Source: Achatina immaculata (Eukaryota; Mollusca; Gastropoda; Stylommatophora; Achatinidae). From it: a stretch of DNA of 64,000 nt. Below the pieces are notes generated by a model. That model searched no databases and had not been told where the DNA came from. It worked only from the letters and a program-made list of their open reading frames with translations. This document shows positions 1-10,024 of the stretch, in pieces (position 1 is the stretch's first letter; each line of letters begins with the position of its first letter). Made by a program: the position numbers and the translations under genes. The DNA is taken from the NCBI GenBank assembly GCA_009760885.1, contig CM019692.1, positions 50,125,430 to 50,189,429 of the forward strand, written 5' to 3'.

Positions 1-376
1 GGTCGTAGCAGGTTATCACTCATAAACATGTTTTATGTGGACGTAGCAGGTTATCACTCATAAACATGTTTTATGTGGACGTAGCAGGTTATCACTCATA
101 AACATGTTTTATGTGGTCGTAGCAGGTTATCACTCATAAACATGTTTTATGTGGACGTAGCAGGTTATCACTCATAACATGTTTTATGTGGTCGTAGCAG
201 GTTATCACTCATAAACATGTTTTATGTGGTCGTAGCAGGTTATCACTCATAAACATGTTTTATGTGGTCGTAGCAGGTTATCACTCATAAACATGTTTTA
301 TGTGGACGTAGCAGGTTATCACTCATAAACATGTTGTATGTCGACGTAGCGGATTATCAAACATGTTTTACGTGGA
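1..376. repeat. 38-bp minisatellite, about 10 copies
   Basis: Tandem array with a 38-bp period: the word GTAGCAGG recurs at 5, 46-38 steps onward through about 346. Units alternate a T or A before CGTAGC, one copy near 157 lacks a base, and the last copies (from about 330) are degenerate. Each unit contains the near-palindrome CATAAACATGTTTTATG. The array starts at or before the window edge and runs into the duplicated segment that follows. Confidence 0.95.
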
Positions 377-421
377 CGTAACAGGTTATCACTCATAAAT
401 AGAATTCAGGCACAGAATATC

Positions 422-1029
422 GCAAAAGGAAGTGAAAACTCTTGTAAAAAAAAGAAAAAGGAATATCAAAACACATGAAGGCAGAGGACAAACAGCAGAT
501 ACCTTCCAGGACACCATACTAAGACTAAACAAACAACAACAAGCCACAATCTTCATGTTAAGATCCCGGACACTGCAGGCTCAACGCTCATCTGCACGTG
601 ATAAAGGCGGTGCCCAACAGCCCAAACCACGTGCCAAGACGCCCGCCCCCTGCCAGACTCCTGAACATATACTACTAATCTCCACCATATACAGAGACCT
701 CAAACCCCATCTATGACCCCGAGAGAGAAGCATGGAGGAGATACTCTGGGATTCCTACGAAAACCTCCAGCTGACAGTAGAATCCTTGATGAGAAAGCTG
801 AGCATACAACACCCAACCTGGAAGAAGACTCATAAACTTAGCTTATGCGGACGTAGCGGACATTCTTGTTTTATTGCCGTCCTTGTTAGCTTTGTTATTT
901 TCCTAAACGTTGTCTGCCTTTTTTTTAGTATCCAATATTCTGTATTATATTAGCACTGTAGTGTATTGTTTTAGAATTAAAACTACATCATCATCATCAT
1001 CATCATAATCATAATCATCATCATCATCA
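422..1029 (+). pseudogene. 3' end of an RNase-H-type LINE (copy 1), with (ATC)n tail
   Basis: Decayed C-terminal tail of a LINE ORF2. Residues encoded from about 530 read QQQATIFMLRSRTLQAQ, later QTPEHIL near 650-670, and in another frame LWDSYENLQ at about 745-775. The same order (QQTILFCLRTGHCRL, QTPEHIL, LWGSYQDLE) occurs in the better-preserved LINE-F at 31384-32434, so this is the region after the RNase H domain. Frameshifts separate the blocks. After about 150 bases of A/T-rich 3' UTR with AATTAAAA, a (CAT)n run at 988-1029 marks the probable 3' terminus. Not a functional gene. Confidence 0.7.
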
Positions 1030-1737
1030 GATACGTATATCGGCTTCATCAAAGTGGGTCATATTCTCTTTACTTTTCTTCATTTTCATTTCTTTATGAT
1101 TTCCTTGTAACTGTGAACTTATGTTTTTTTTTTGCAGCTGAAAACGTGAAGAACTTCAAGTGTGGGCACCGCATCCAGCGGGTAGGGGTGGGGGGTAAAA
1201 CTAGTTTAGTCGAAGCCACGAGTTGGCCCTAGAAGTTGGCTTTTCAACAAAACTCCACCACCATGAAAAGCAATTGAGGCCTGTACCCTTAGCCTGGATA
1301 ATAAGAAATGGAGTATCTTGTTTCTGGGGCAGGGTTGGGGGGTTCTCACCTTTTTTTAAAATAATTAATGACCTGCCAATAACATACCAGGTATCTCAGG
1401 AACAGCATGTTAAGCTTAAGGGGAAAAATAGATAACGAAGAGTGATTTTGGCGTTGACCTTTAGAAGGGCGTTGGTTGCGTTATGTCACCATTAAGTGCT
1501 TCGGGCTTGACACATCCAACGTCATCTCTGTGGTAAGACAAACTGTAATGTAGTATTCAGGAGGACGTATTATCGTTAAGAGAAATAGTATGCTTGTATG
1601 GAGACCATACGGTTATTCATAAGACAGTTAAAGATTTCCAAATTTAGCAGCAAACAAGCTACGTAACGGATCATGACTATTTCTTACGTCAAGAGAGAGA
1701 AAAACTTCTTCAGTTAAAAAATAAATAAATAAATAAA
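1030..1737. other. No gene recognised (copy 1)
   Basis: Low-complexity and unique sequence between the LINE tail and the palindrome. Only short unrelated open frames (largest 70 codons, 1223-1435) without recognisable domain. A (AAAT)n run sits at about 1716-1736, directly before the palindrome. Confidence 0.6.
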
Positions 1738-1786
1738 GTCTGCGCGCTGAGCTTCCGTGGTTTGCCGATAGGAGGCAGCAGTAGCA

Positions 1787-2068
1787 AATGTAGCATTCAC
1801 TAAACATGAGCAGTCATTTTGTGTTTTGGAATACGCAAGAACCTCGTCCGTTGTGTCTGTGCAGCGACGATTTCGAGCGGAATTCCAGAAGGCAGGGCCT
1901 GTTTTCAACATTATCGAGAAGTGGTATGCGAATTTCCGGGATTAAGACTGTCTGTGCACAGCTCCTCGTCAGGGACGTCCAGGACCAAGCGAAGAAACTG
2001 TGAATCGTGTTAGAGAAGTTTACCAGCTAAGCCACCGCCTTCATTCCAGAATGTCGCATACCACTTCT
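1787..2068 (+). pseudogene. DUF4817-like helix-turn-helix fragment, left arm (copy 1)
   Basis: Reading from 1787 gives a start-like block (AFTKHEQSFCVLEYARTS), then VQRRFRAEFQKAGPVF, EKWYANFRD and a TAA stop at 1943-1945. The same frame then continues with the second block GRPGPSEETVNRVREVYQLS until about 2068. This is the layout of the N-terminal DNA-binding region (DUF4817 type) found in mariner-like and related transposase-derived proteins: a FCVLEYA helix, VQRxFRxxF, WYxxF, then GRPxxSEETVxRVR. No catalytic domain follows. The stop and absence of a DDE domain make it a fossil. Family assignment is from memory of the motif order. Confidence 0.6.
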
Positions 2069-2195
2069 TGATATTGTTGAAAACAGGTGCTGCCTTCTGG
2101 AATACCGCTCGAAGTCATCGCTGTACAGTCACAGCGGATGAGGTTCCTGCGTGTTCCAAAACACAAAATGACTGCTCACGTTTACTGAAAGCCAT
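2010..2195 (-). pseudogene. DUF4817-like helix-turn-helix fragment, right arm (copy 1)
   Basis: Uninterrupted 61-codon frame on the minus strand starting at an ATG at 2193-2195: MAFSKREQSFCVLEHAGTS, then VQRRLRAVFQKAAPVF and KKWYATFWNE, with a stop at 2010-2012. It is the same domain as the left arm, in the opposite orientation, so the two copies are convergent. It stops where the second helix-turn-helix block would begin; that block exists only in the left arm. The starting ATG is preserved here, and the frame has no internal stop, so this arm is better preserved than its partner. Confidence 0.6.
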
Positions 2196-2475
2196 ATTTG
2201 CTACTGCTGCCTTCTAGCGGCAAACCATGGGAGCTCTGCGCGCGGGCTCATTCTAAAAAAACTTGACGATGTTTTGTCTTCCTTGGCTTAAGAATAATCA
2301 AGATCCTTTATTAGTTTTTTTGCTGTGAAGTTTTGAAATGTTCAGAAATTTAAAATTTAACCCTGTATAAGTAAGCGCATCTGCAGTGCTTGGGGCATCC
2401 ATTGTAACGATTACGGCGCTTTGAAGTGTACGTAGCAGGTTATCACTCATAAATAGAATTCAGGCACAGAATATC

Positions 2476-3083
2476 GCAAAAGGAAGTGAAAACTCTTGTA
2501 AAAAAAAGAAAAAGGAATATCAAAACACATGAAGGCAGAGGACAAACAGCAGATACCTTCCAGGACACCATACTAAGACTAAACAAACAACAACAAGCCA
2601 CAATCTTCATGTTAAGATCCCGGACACTGCAGGCTCAACGCTCATCTGCACGTGATAAAGGCGGTGCCCAACAGCCCAAACCACGTGCCAAGACGCCCGC
2701 CCCCTGCCAGACTCCTGAACATATACTACTAATCTCCACCATATACAGAGACCTCAAACCCCATCTATGACCCCGAGAGAGAAGCATGGAGGAGATACTC
2801 TGGGATTCCTACGAAAACCTCCAGCTGACAGTAGAATCCTTGATGAGAAAGCTGAGCATACAACACCCAACCTGGAAGAAGACTCATAAACTTAGCTTAT
2901 GCGGACGTAGCGGACATTCTTGTTTTATTGCCGTCCTTGTTAGCTTTGTTATTTTCCTAAACGTTGTCTGCCTTTTTTTTAGTATCCAATATTCTGTATT
3001 ATATTAGCACTGTAGTGTATTGTTTTAGAATTAAAACTACATCATCATCATCATCATCATAATCATAATCATCATCATCATCA
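2476..3083 (+). pseudogene. 3' end of an RNase-H-type LINE (copy 2), with (ATC)n tail
   Basis: Exact duplicate of the LINE remnant at 422-1029, carrying the same QTPEHIL and LWDSYENLQ blocks in separate frames and the same (CAT)n tail at 3042-3083. It arose through the segmental duplication, not by a separate insertion, because flanking DNA is duplicated too. Confidence 0.7.
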
Positions 3084-3791
3084 GATACGTATATCGGCTT
3101 CATCAAAGTGGGTCATATTCTCTTTACTTTTCTTCATTTTCATTTCTTTATGATTTCCTTGTAACTGTGAACTTATGTTTTTTTTTTGCAGCTGAAAACG
3201 TGAAGAACTTCAAGTGTGGGCACCGCATCCAGCGGGTAGGGGTGGGGGGTAAAACTAGTTTAGTCGAAGCCACGAGTTGGCCCTAGAAGTTGGCTTTTCA
3301 ACAAAACTCCACCACCATGAAAAGCAATTGAGGCCTGTACCCTTAGCCTGGATAATAAGAAATGGAGTATCTTGTTTCTGGGGCAGGGTTGGGGGGTTCT
3401 CACCTTTTTTTAAAATAATTAATGACCTGCCAATAACATACCAGGTATCTCAGGAACAGCATGTTAAGCTTAAGGGGAAAAATAGATAACGAAGAGTGAT
3501 TTTGGCGTTGACCTTTAGAAGGGCGTTGGTTGCGTTATGTCACCATTAAGTGCTTCGGGCTTGACACATCCAACGTCATCTCTGTGGTAAGACAAACTGT
3601 AATGTAGTATTCAGGAGGACGTATTATCGTTAAGAGAAATAGTATGCTTGTATGGAGACCATACGGTTATTCATAAGACAGTTAAAGATTTCCAAATTTA
3701 GCAGCAAACAAGCTACGTAACGGATCATGACTATTTCTTACGTCAAGAGAGAGAAAAACTTCTTCAGTTAAAAAATAAATAAATAAATAAA

Positions 3792-4302
3792 GTCTGCGCG
3801 CTGAGCTTCCGTGGTTTGCCGATAGGAGGCAGCAGTAGCAAATGTAGCATTCACTAAACATGAGCAGTCATTTTGTGTTTGGAATACGCAAGAACCTCGT
3901 CCGTTGTGTCTGTGCAGCGACGATTTCGAGCGGAATTCCAGAAGGCAGGGCCTGTTTTCAACATTATCGAGAAGTGGTATGCGAATTTCCGGGATTAAGA
4001 CTGTCTGTGCACAGCTCCTCGTCAGGGACGTCCAGGACCAAGCGAAGAAACTGTGAATCGTGTTAGAGAAGTTTACCAGCTAAGCCACCGCCTTCATTCC
4101 AGAATGTCGCATACCACTTCTTGATATTGTTGAAAACAGGTGCTGCCTTCTGGAATACCGCTCGAAGTCATCGCTGTACAGTCACAGCGGATGAGGTTCC
4201 TGCGTGTTCCAAAACACAAAATGACTGCTCACGTTTACTGAAAGCCATATTTGCTACTGCTGCCTTCTAGCGGCAAACCATGGGAGCTCTGCGCGCGGGC
4301 TC
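3792..4302. pseudogene. Palindromic DUF4817-like HTH remnant, copy 2
   Basis: Second copy of the inverted repeat at 1738-2249. One base has been lost from the T run near 3876, which breaks the left-arm frame inside the FCVLEYA block. The right arm (minus strand, about 4063-4248) is unchanged and keeps its 61-codon frame. Reader should treat both arms as fossil. Confidence 0.65.
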
Positions 4303-4484
4303 ATTCTAAAAAAACTTGACGATGTTTTGTCTTCCTTGGCTTAAGAATAATCAAGATCCTTTATTAGTTTTTTTGCTGTGAAGTTTTGAAATGTTCAGAA
4401 ATTTAAAATTTAACCCTGTATAAGTAAGCGCATCTGCAGTGCTTGGGGCATCCATATGTAACGATTACGGCGCTTTGAAGTGTA

Positions 4485-5299
4485 GAGACAGAACTTATAT
4501 TCGGCGAAATGGCAGCATGAAAGCAGCAACAGTGAAGGGAATAAGAAACTTTAGTAATGATGTTACTTTTGATTGTGAGAGACGCGAGTACTATCAGAGA
4601 GTTACATGCCCCCTCGCCAAGAATTCTGTTAGACTGCCTTCAGTCAACCTAGCGGAACAAATGGGTACGCTAACGCACTAGTGCTAGGGAAAACAGTCAC
4701 TGGATGTGGAATATAGCCCAATGGCGAAGATCAATAATATCACTATATACACCCACGGCTGTCAAGATGGAAAATGGGACGTCGCGCTAAAATAAGTAAG
4801 TCCCGCAGTTAAAGCACCTCGACTGAGATCTGATGAAAGCAATTTGATCATGATGGCAAGAAAATTAATAATGGGAAGAAAAATAATAATGATATCTGCA
4901 GTAATAAAGATAGTCATGATCAATGTTCCCTCTAAGCGGCGCTAGCGTGCGCTGTCATTCAAAATGTTAGACCTTAGCGCACAAAATTTTGGCTGCGCAC
5001 ACCAGAATGCGATATAATAATGAAAGTTGTGATTGATTGGCGCACGTTATTGTTGACTGTTCTTGTTTGGTTCATGAAGTAGAATACTTGCCACAACACT
5101 CCACGCCATAGTGGACACATTGGCTACGGTTCCCGAGCAACAGTTTTGATGAGAAAGGATGTGATGATGAGCAAAGAGTAAATTCAAAGACCTGTGCAAT
5201 AGTTTCAACGTAAACAAAATTAGTGTAAAAAAAGTCTGACGTAACTATTTTTGATTTGTTCTTTGTCTAATTTCTTCTCGCGGTACGGTGAATTTCTTA
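4485..5299. other. No gene recognised
   Basis: An 80-codon frame (4439-4681) has no recognisable domain and begins inside the duplicated unit. From about 4920 the sequence reads CAATGTTCCCTCTAAG followed by GCGC-rich words, which resembles the terminal sequence of some hAT-type elements. I found no matching opposite end or target duplication, so it is not annotated as an element. Confidence 0.5.
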
Positions 5300-5512
5300 A
5301 AACGCTAAGGCTAGCGGATCATAACTTATTCTCACGCTACGGCTAGCGAATCATATTTTCATCCTATGCCATGGCTAGCGAATCATAATTTCATCCTACG
5401 TTAAGGCTAACGGATCATAATTTCATACTACGCAAAGACTAGCGGAACAAAATTTCATCCAACGCTAAGGTTAACGAATTTATAACTCCTACGCTAAGGG
5501 TAGCGGACCACA
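5300..5512. repeat. Degenerate tandem repeat, about 6 copies of ~36-40 bp
   Basis: The word GCTAGCG(G/A)ATCATA and variants recur at about 5311, 5344, 5382, 5416, 5450 and 5490, spaced by TTTCATCCTACG-like sequence. Copies are diverged (GGCTAACGG, GACTAGCGG, GGTTAACG), so the array is old. Confidence 0.8.
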
Positions 5513-6252
5513 GACTATGAAAAGCGCAGCTCTCTTCCCACAGAATATACCCTCACAGCAGGATCTCTCAACAGCATGTGAAAGTCTGTAAAATCGCACG
5601 ATCTCCGCTGTTGCCGAGTTTATCATGGAATCCTGGCACTCCAGGTCCATGAAGTTTGACCGATTCTCTTGTCACAGGCCCCTGAACGTAGCAGGGGGGT
5701 AATATGTTAGTGCTGTCAGCTATTGCCGCCATTTATCAATATAATTATGTTTGCAGAATGAAAGAGCAGGTCTCCCTGCTACCCTGGCTTCCTAGACGTC
5801 AGCATGATGTGTTTTACCGGTAATGATCATTATACCAGAAATTTCACCAGGTCAGGTCCAATCTAATTTAGGGGCTATTCGCGATGGAAGTATCAATCCC
5901 CCGCTAACGGTGATAACCAACACGTCGACAACTGTAACACCCTGAAAGGAGAGCAGAGCTGTCCTGAACTAACCTGAACATTGAAAAACGGGGACAGAAG
6001 TGCTTGTTGTCTCCGTGAATGGCTCAGATATATTTTTAATTGGTTTGGAATGTTATCCCGGAAAACGGCTGGCGGTTTACGTCGTTCAGAGCAATAAACG
6101 AGAGAGATAAATTATGTTTGAATAAATGAAACAGTATGCGCCTTGCGCGGCTCTTGCTAATACAGTTTTTCGGTTGTTTTACGTCACTGGTTGATACAGC
6201 ATTGTATAACATTTTTTAAACAGTGCTCTGAATACTGAGTAATTCTGAATTA
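5513..6252. other. No gene recognised
   Basis: Unique-looking sequence without a convincing open frame, tandem repeat or structural RNA visible to me. Confidence 0.5.
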
Positions 6253-6254
6253 TA

Positions 6255-7736
6255 CTGTTAAACAAAACACACGACAAAAGAAACGTAACACTACTGTAGT
6301 CGTAATGGACACCAAATTTCAAACTTGTACCAAATTTTATTTTACGGAATTAATGTTTCAATCTTGGCATGAAGAAACTTTAAGACTTTAACAATGAAAT
6401 GATGTTCATTAAATTTGGTTTGGACTTTTATTCTTTGCGACTGAGACCTCCGTTTCAGTAAGGTGTATGACCTCCTCTGGCCTGTATCAGAGAACGACAT
6501 CTCCTTGACATGGATCTGATCTGTTGTTGTGGGATGGCTGCCCACTCTTCCCGCAGTGCAAGAGACAACTGTCGGAGATTAGTTGGCGCCAAGTCTCCCT
6601 GGCAGACTTGTCTGCTGAGTTCATTCCATAAGTGTTCTATTAGGTTCATGTCTGATGACATGGATGGCCACGGAATGGTCTGGATGTTGATGTCAGCGAG
6701 GAACTGGGTAGTGAGTTGTGCCACATGAGGTCGAGCGTTATCCTGTTGAAAAATCTACCCTGGTGCAGCCAGAAGTGGAAGAATTTCACCGACGTATCGT
6801 TGGGCATTCAAGCGTCCTTCAGTTTGCATCAGTTCACTTCTTCCCATGGAGTTGATCGTCCCCCACAACAGTACACCTCCACCACCATGTGGAGGAGCCT
6901 CATCCACGCAGTTCTGGGCGTAGCGCTCATGGACTCTGTGGTAAACTCTTCTTCGTCTATCGTGTCGCTGGAGCAGAAAGAATGATTCATCACTAAACCA
7001 AACCCTTCTCCAATCATTCGCAATGGTCCATTGACGATGCTGTTTCACCCACTGCAGTCGGTTCTGGCGATGCCGGTCCGTAAGAACAGGACCTCTGTAA
7101 GGTCTCATAGCCCAAAGACCAGCGTCGTGTAGCTGGTTCCTGACCGTTTGATCTAAAATTCTACGAGCTGCTAATGGACTGTTGAGGGCGCAGATGCAAA
7201 TCGATTCCTGAGATGATGCAGCCGTATAAGACTGTCTTCGGCAGGAGTTGTGACAATGGGTCTTCCACTGCGCAGCAGGTCTGCAACTGAGCCAGTTTCT
7301 TGAAATCGTCTCCAGTGGTGCTTCTAACCACATTAAATTGTCTGGCAACTACACTTTGTGAATGTCAAGTCTGTAAAAGTCCAGTGACGATGAGTCATTG
7401 TTCTGCAGTGAGATGAGCCATACTTGCGCATTGAATCTTCAAATGAATTGATTCGAGAAGCGTCAATCTTTTATAGGCATTCAATAACATGGTCAGTGAG
7501 TTTTGTGTTCAGTACGTTTCATGGGATTCTCGTGAACCTGTCATGAGTTATTGTCAAAAATGTTATTTTGACTAGTGTCGCTTTTCTGTGCTCATGAATC
7601 ATCTGGTAAGCACAACTCAGGTCAGCACGTGAAATTGATGTCCAAATGAACGTTTCAGGCAATTTGCCCTTATCTGATCAGCAAACTTCATTTTAAATCG
7701 CAACATCGTATTTGTTGCGTTTCTTTTTTTTAACAG
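6255..7736 (-). mobile_element. Tc1-like DNA transposon, copy 1
   Basis: A 1,482-bp element whose ends are inverted repeats: 6255 starts CTGTTAAACAAAACAC.. with AAAGAAACG(T)AAC inside, and the opposite end read on the minus strand from 7736 starts CTGTTAAAAAAAAGAAACGCAAC. A TA lies directly outside the 6255 end (6253-6254), as expected for Tc1/mariner; the other end is not flanked by a clear TA. It contains a Tc1 transposase pseudogene. A second, independently decayed copy lies at 57754-59196 on the other strand. Confidence 0.9.
6455..7421 (-). pseudogene. Tc1-like transposase (DD34E type), broken
   Basis: Cut-and-paste transposase remnant. ATG at 7419-7421 (MAHLTAEQ-like), then a paired-type DNA-binding region whose frame is shifted. 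The main frame has RRILDQTVRNQLHDAGLWA, PVLTDRHRQNRLQW, and WFSDESFFLLQRHD with the first catalytic D. After VGEILPLLAAPG comes a TAG at 6752-6754, then in frame IFQQDNARPHVAQL with the second D, and SSDMNLIEHLWNEL with the catalytic E region. The C-terminus ends ARGGHTPY at 6455. Length matches the usual 330-350 residues. At least one frameshift near 7170-7200 and one stop make it inactive. Its partner at 58058-59099 has different breaks. Confidence 0.9.
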
Positions 7737-8326
7737 CATGGTTACCCACCGTCTCCAAGATCATTTTCACCACCCCTCCCCCACATTCTTTCTAACCAGT
7801 GTGTTGGCACAAACAGGTAGGTATGGAAGACCAAGCCAGTCTTGCGTGAGAAACTGATACAACAGGCTTGATGATAATGATAGTGACGAATTGCAGACTG
7901 CCAGCAGGTTACCCTGCCATATGGGAAGTCCAGTCATACGTTCCAATGGCTAACACGAGGCATCGCATCTTCACGACAATAACATAAAATCCATCCACAC
8001 AGGATCACACTCAGACGTAGACCGACTGCCGTTTAGCAGTCTTTCCCACAAATCATCTGCCACGGGATCCCTATCTCACTTGAATTTCTAGAAAGATCTC
8101 GAACGAGCATTACCCCGGAAGTTCAAAAGAGAAAAACACAAGAGCGACAAACACTCTTACTATAAAGAAAAATTATCTCCCCTATTCTGCTGCATAAAGT
8201 TTAAACCCATTTTTTTTTTTCATTATTTTCGATTAGACTAAATAACTAGAACTTCGTGCTGAGCAAAAAATATTTGTTTTGCGCTTTTCTCACGCGAAAA
8301 ATAATTTTTGCCTTCTACTGGGACTA
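7737..8326. other. No gene recognised
   Basis: Unique sequence with no usable open frame. A run of T at about 8210-8220 is the only simple repeat. Confidence 0.5.
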
Positions 8327-8338
8327 TTTTATAAAGTA

Positions 8339-8571
8339 AATAGCACTAAGATGGACACCTCAGGGAAACTGGAGTAAGGGTAGACCAAAGGAGACGTGGA
8401 GATAACCGACAGAGAGGAGAGGAACAACAGAGAGGAGAAGAAAAACAGAGAGGATATTGAGCAATAGAGGGCTCATTTAAGCAAGAGGGAAAAAAAAAAG
8501 GCGAAGAACAGGCGTTTGCGGAAAACCCTTCCGGGAGCCCCATGGTTTGGGCAGCTGAAGGTTTAGAGAGG
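8339..8571 (+). mobile_element. LINE-A (RTE type) 5'-truncated insertion A3
   Basis: This 233-bp piece matches the 3' end of LINE-A at 16122-16313: TAGCACTAAGATGGACACC at 8341, AGTAAGGGTAGACCAAA, TTGAGCAATAGAGGGCTCA, GGAAAACCCTT and GGAAGCCCCATG-like blocks in the same order. It carries extra GAGAGGA-type expansions in the middle. It is bounded by a perfect 12-bp target duplication TTTTATAAAGTA at 8327-8338 and 8572-8583, so it is a genuine retrotransposition product truncated by incomplete reverse transcription. It codes only for the broken C-terminal tail of ORF2. Confidence 0.9.
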
Positions 8572-8583
8572 TTTTATAAAGTA

Positions 8584-10024
8584 TGAAATAAAATTCTTTC
8601 CAAGGAAAAAAACCTAAAATTTCTAGAAAGAAAGAAAAAAGAAAGAAAGAAAATGAGGATAAAAGAAAGAAAAAAGAATATAGTCTGTGTTCTAATTAGT
8701 TACTTTTGTAACTAAAATCTACCATTCCCGAAGAGCAGTCCGAGGATTCTCTTCCTGATCGAGAAACAAACGCCCTACTCAATCGATCGTTACTACCGAA
8801 AATCCTGTGACACTTTTTTTTTGGTTAACCTCTGTTCACAAAATCATATACTTTTAAGCCTGGACAACAACACCATACAAATCTACGCGCTTACACACAC
8901 ATACACACACACAAGCACACACGTTAACCTTGTCTTTTAGTGGCGCAGTGAAAGTCGCAGTCGGACAAACGTACCTTGAAAATTATTATATTAGATAAGA
9001 CAATATCTAGTACCTGAGTTTTATACATTTCAGTTTTTGTTTGTTTGTTTGCAGATCTTAATTTGCAATGCTTGCGCTTACGCTGAGAGCACTTTTCGTC
9101 CAATATGTATGATACAAGAGTAATTCTTTTAGGGTCTTAGCCGAGGGATAATGAAAGGCGTATGATCACGATCGTTAGGACTAGAGTAGTGAGAGGATAA
9201 TATAATAAGAAAGATCATAATAAAGAAGATATCATAAGAGAGATTTCTAAAGTAGTAAAGACGGTCGCAGTCATTGTGAAACATTTCTGACGAGAATTTA
9301 TCGTGAGCGCAATAAAAAAAATTTTGAGAGAGCCAAAAACATTCATAAAATTTTAAAAAAATAAAAAAATTCATGCTTGTCTTTAAATATTTTCATTCTT
9401 GCATAGATGCGAGATGAATATGTATAGTTTTTCAATAATCGAAATCGATCGAAAGAGCGGACCACGCTTGATATCGTTGGTTCTGGTTATTTTTTTTAAA
9501 ACCCCCGAATGAGCGAGGATCGAAACACCGATCAGGGTCTATATATTCGCACTCAAAGCTAACCCTGCGTGGGCTAACTTACTTGGAGTTTATCGAATCC
9601 TTCACAAACTACGGTATTGTCAAAGTGTTACAGGCTTATGCATCTATCAATGACAACCTCGTGACCTGGGTATGGTTTATATCGATACTAGAAATACCCG
9701 ATACGTATTTTCTTTTTTAATGCTTCCTAACTTAGGCCGTACTCTACGTACGTGGGTAGAATCCATGAAAGCACCAAAAAGATCATCAGTAACATCCAGC
9801 AGTGCAATAAGAGCAGCAACATTCACTGGGCATTGATTGAACAGGCCGAAGACCTGAATACAGAAAGATTAAACATGGATGTTCGGGCGTTATTTTAGTA
9901 TTGGTAACCTCTAAACTCCGAGACCTAACAAAATCTAACCATCGCGGCATAAGGCGCAAGATGGCTTTTAGGGGTGTGTTTATCTGGGGAAGACTGCGCG
10001 TTATACAAGTATAGCGAGAAATAC
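8584..10024. other. No gene; simple repeats and a possible tRNA-like SINE relic
   Basis: Holds an (AAAG)n-rich tract at about 8625-8680, a (CA)n-like tract at about 8893-8923 and AT-rich sequence around 9180-9400. No open frame is convincing. A possible decayed tRNA-related segment is listed separately at 9500-9590. Confidence 0.5.
9500..9590 (-). other. Possible decayed tRNA-derived SINE head
   Basis: On the minus strand, GGTTAGCTTTGAGTGCG is followed about 35 bases later by GGTGTTTCGATCCTCG. These resemble an A box and a B box (T arm) with several mismatches to the consensus. Spacing is compatible with a tRNA head. No target duplication or tail was found, and the boxes are imperfect, so the call is weak. 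Confidence 0.3.

Larger units (their letters stand above)
1738..2249. repeat. Long inverted repeat (~200-bp arms, ~100-bp spacer), copy 1
   Basis: Left arm 1738 to about 1945 and right arm about 2030-2249 are reverse complements with scattered mismatches. For example GGTTTGCCG..AGGCAGCAGTAGCAAAT on the left matches the complement of the right end. A transcript crossing it would fold into a long hairpin. The arms correspond to the same transposon-derived domain in opposite orientations. Confidence 0.85.
377..2430. repeat. 2,054-bp tandem duplication, copy 1
   Basis: Bases 377-2430 recur at 2431-4484. I could find only three differences by eye: a substitution near the start (381 versus 2435), one base missing from a T run in copy 2 near 3876, and one base gained in copy 2 near 4456. 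The unit holds a LINE 3' end (to about 1029) and a palindromic helix-turn-helix remnant (1738-2249). The junction lies inside a 38-bp minisatellite unit. Either a very recent duplication or an unresolved assembly duplicate. Confidence 0.95.
2431..4484. repeat. 2,054-bp tandem duplication, copy 2
   Basis: Near-identical second copy of 377-2430, head to tail. Beyond 4484 the sequence is unrelated to the start of the unit, so there are only two copies. Single-base differences are listed under copy 1. Confidence 0.95.

Noticed and set aside
1..376. CRISPR-like array
   Set aside because: Perfect tandem units without unique spacers, in eukaryotic DNA; same reasoning for the other arrays.
4920..5000. 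hAT-like terminal word CAATGTTCCCTCTAAG
   Set aside because: No matching inverted end and no 8-bp duplication found.
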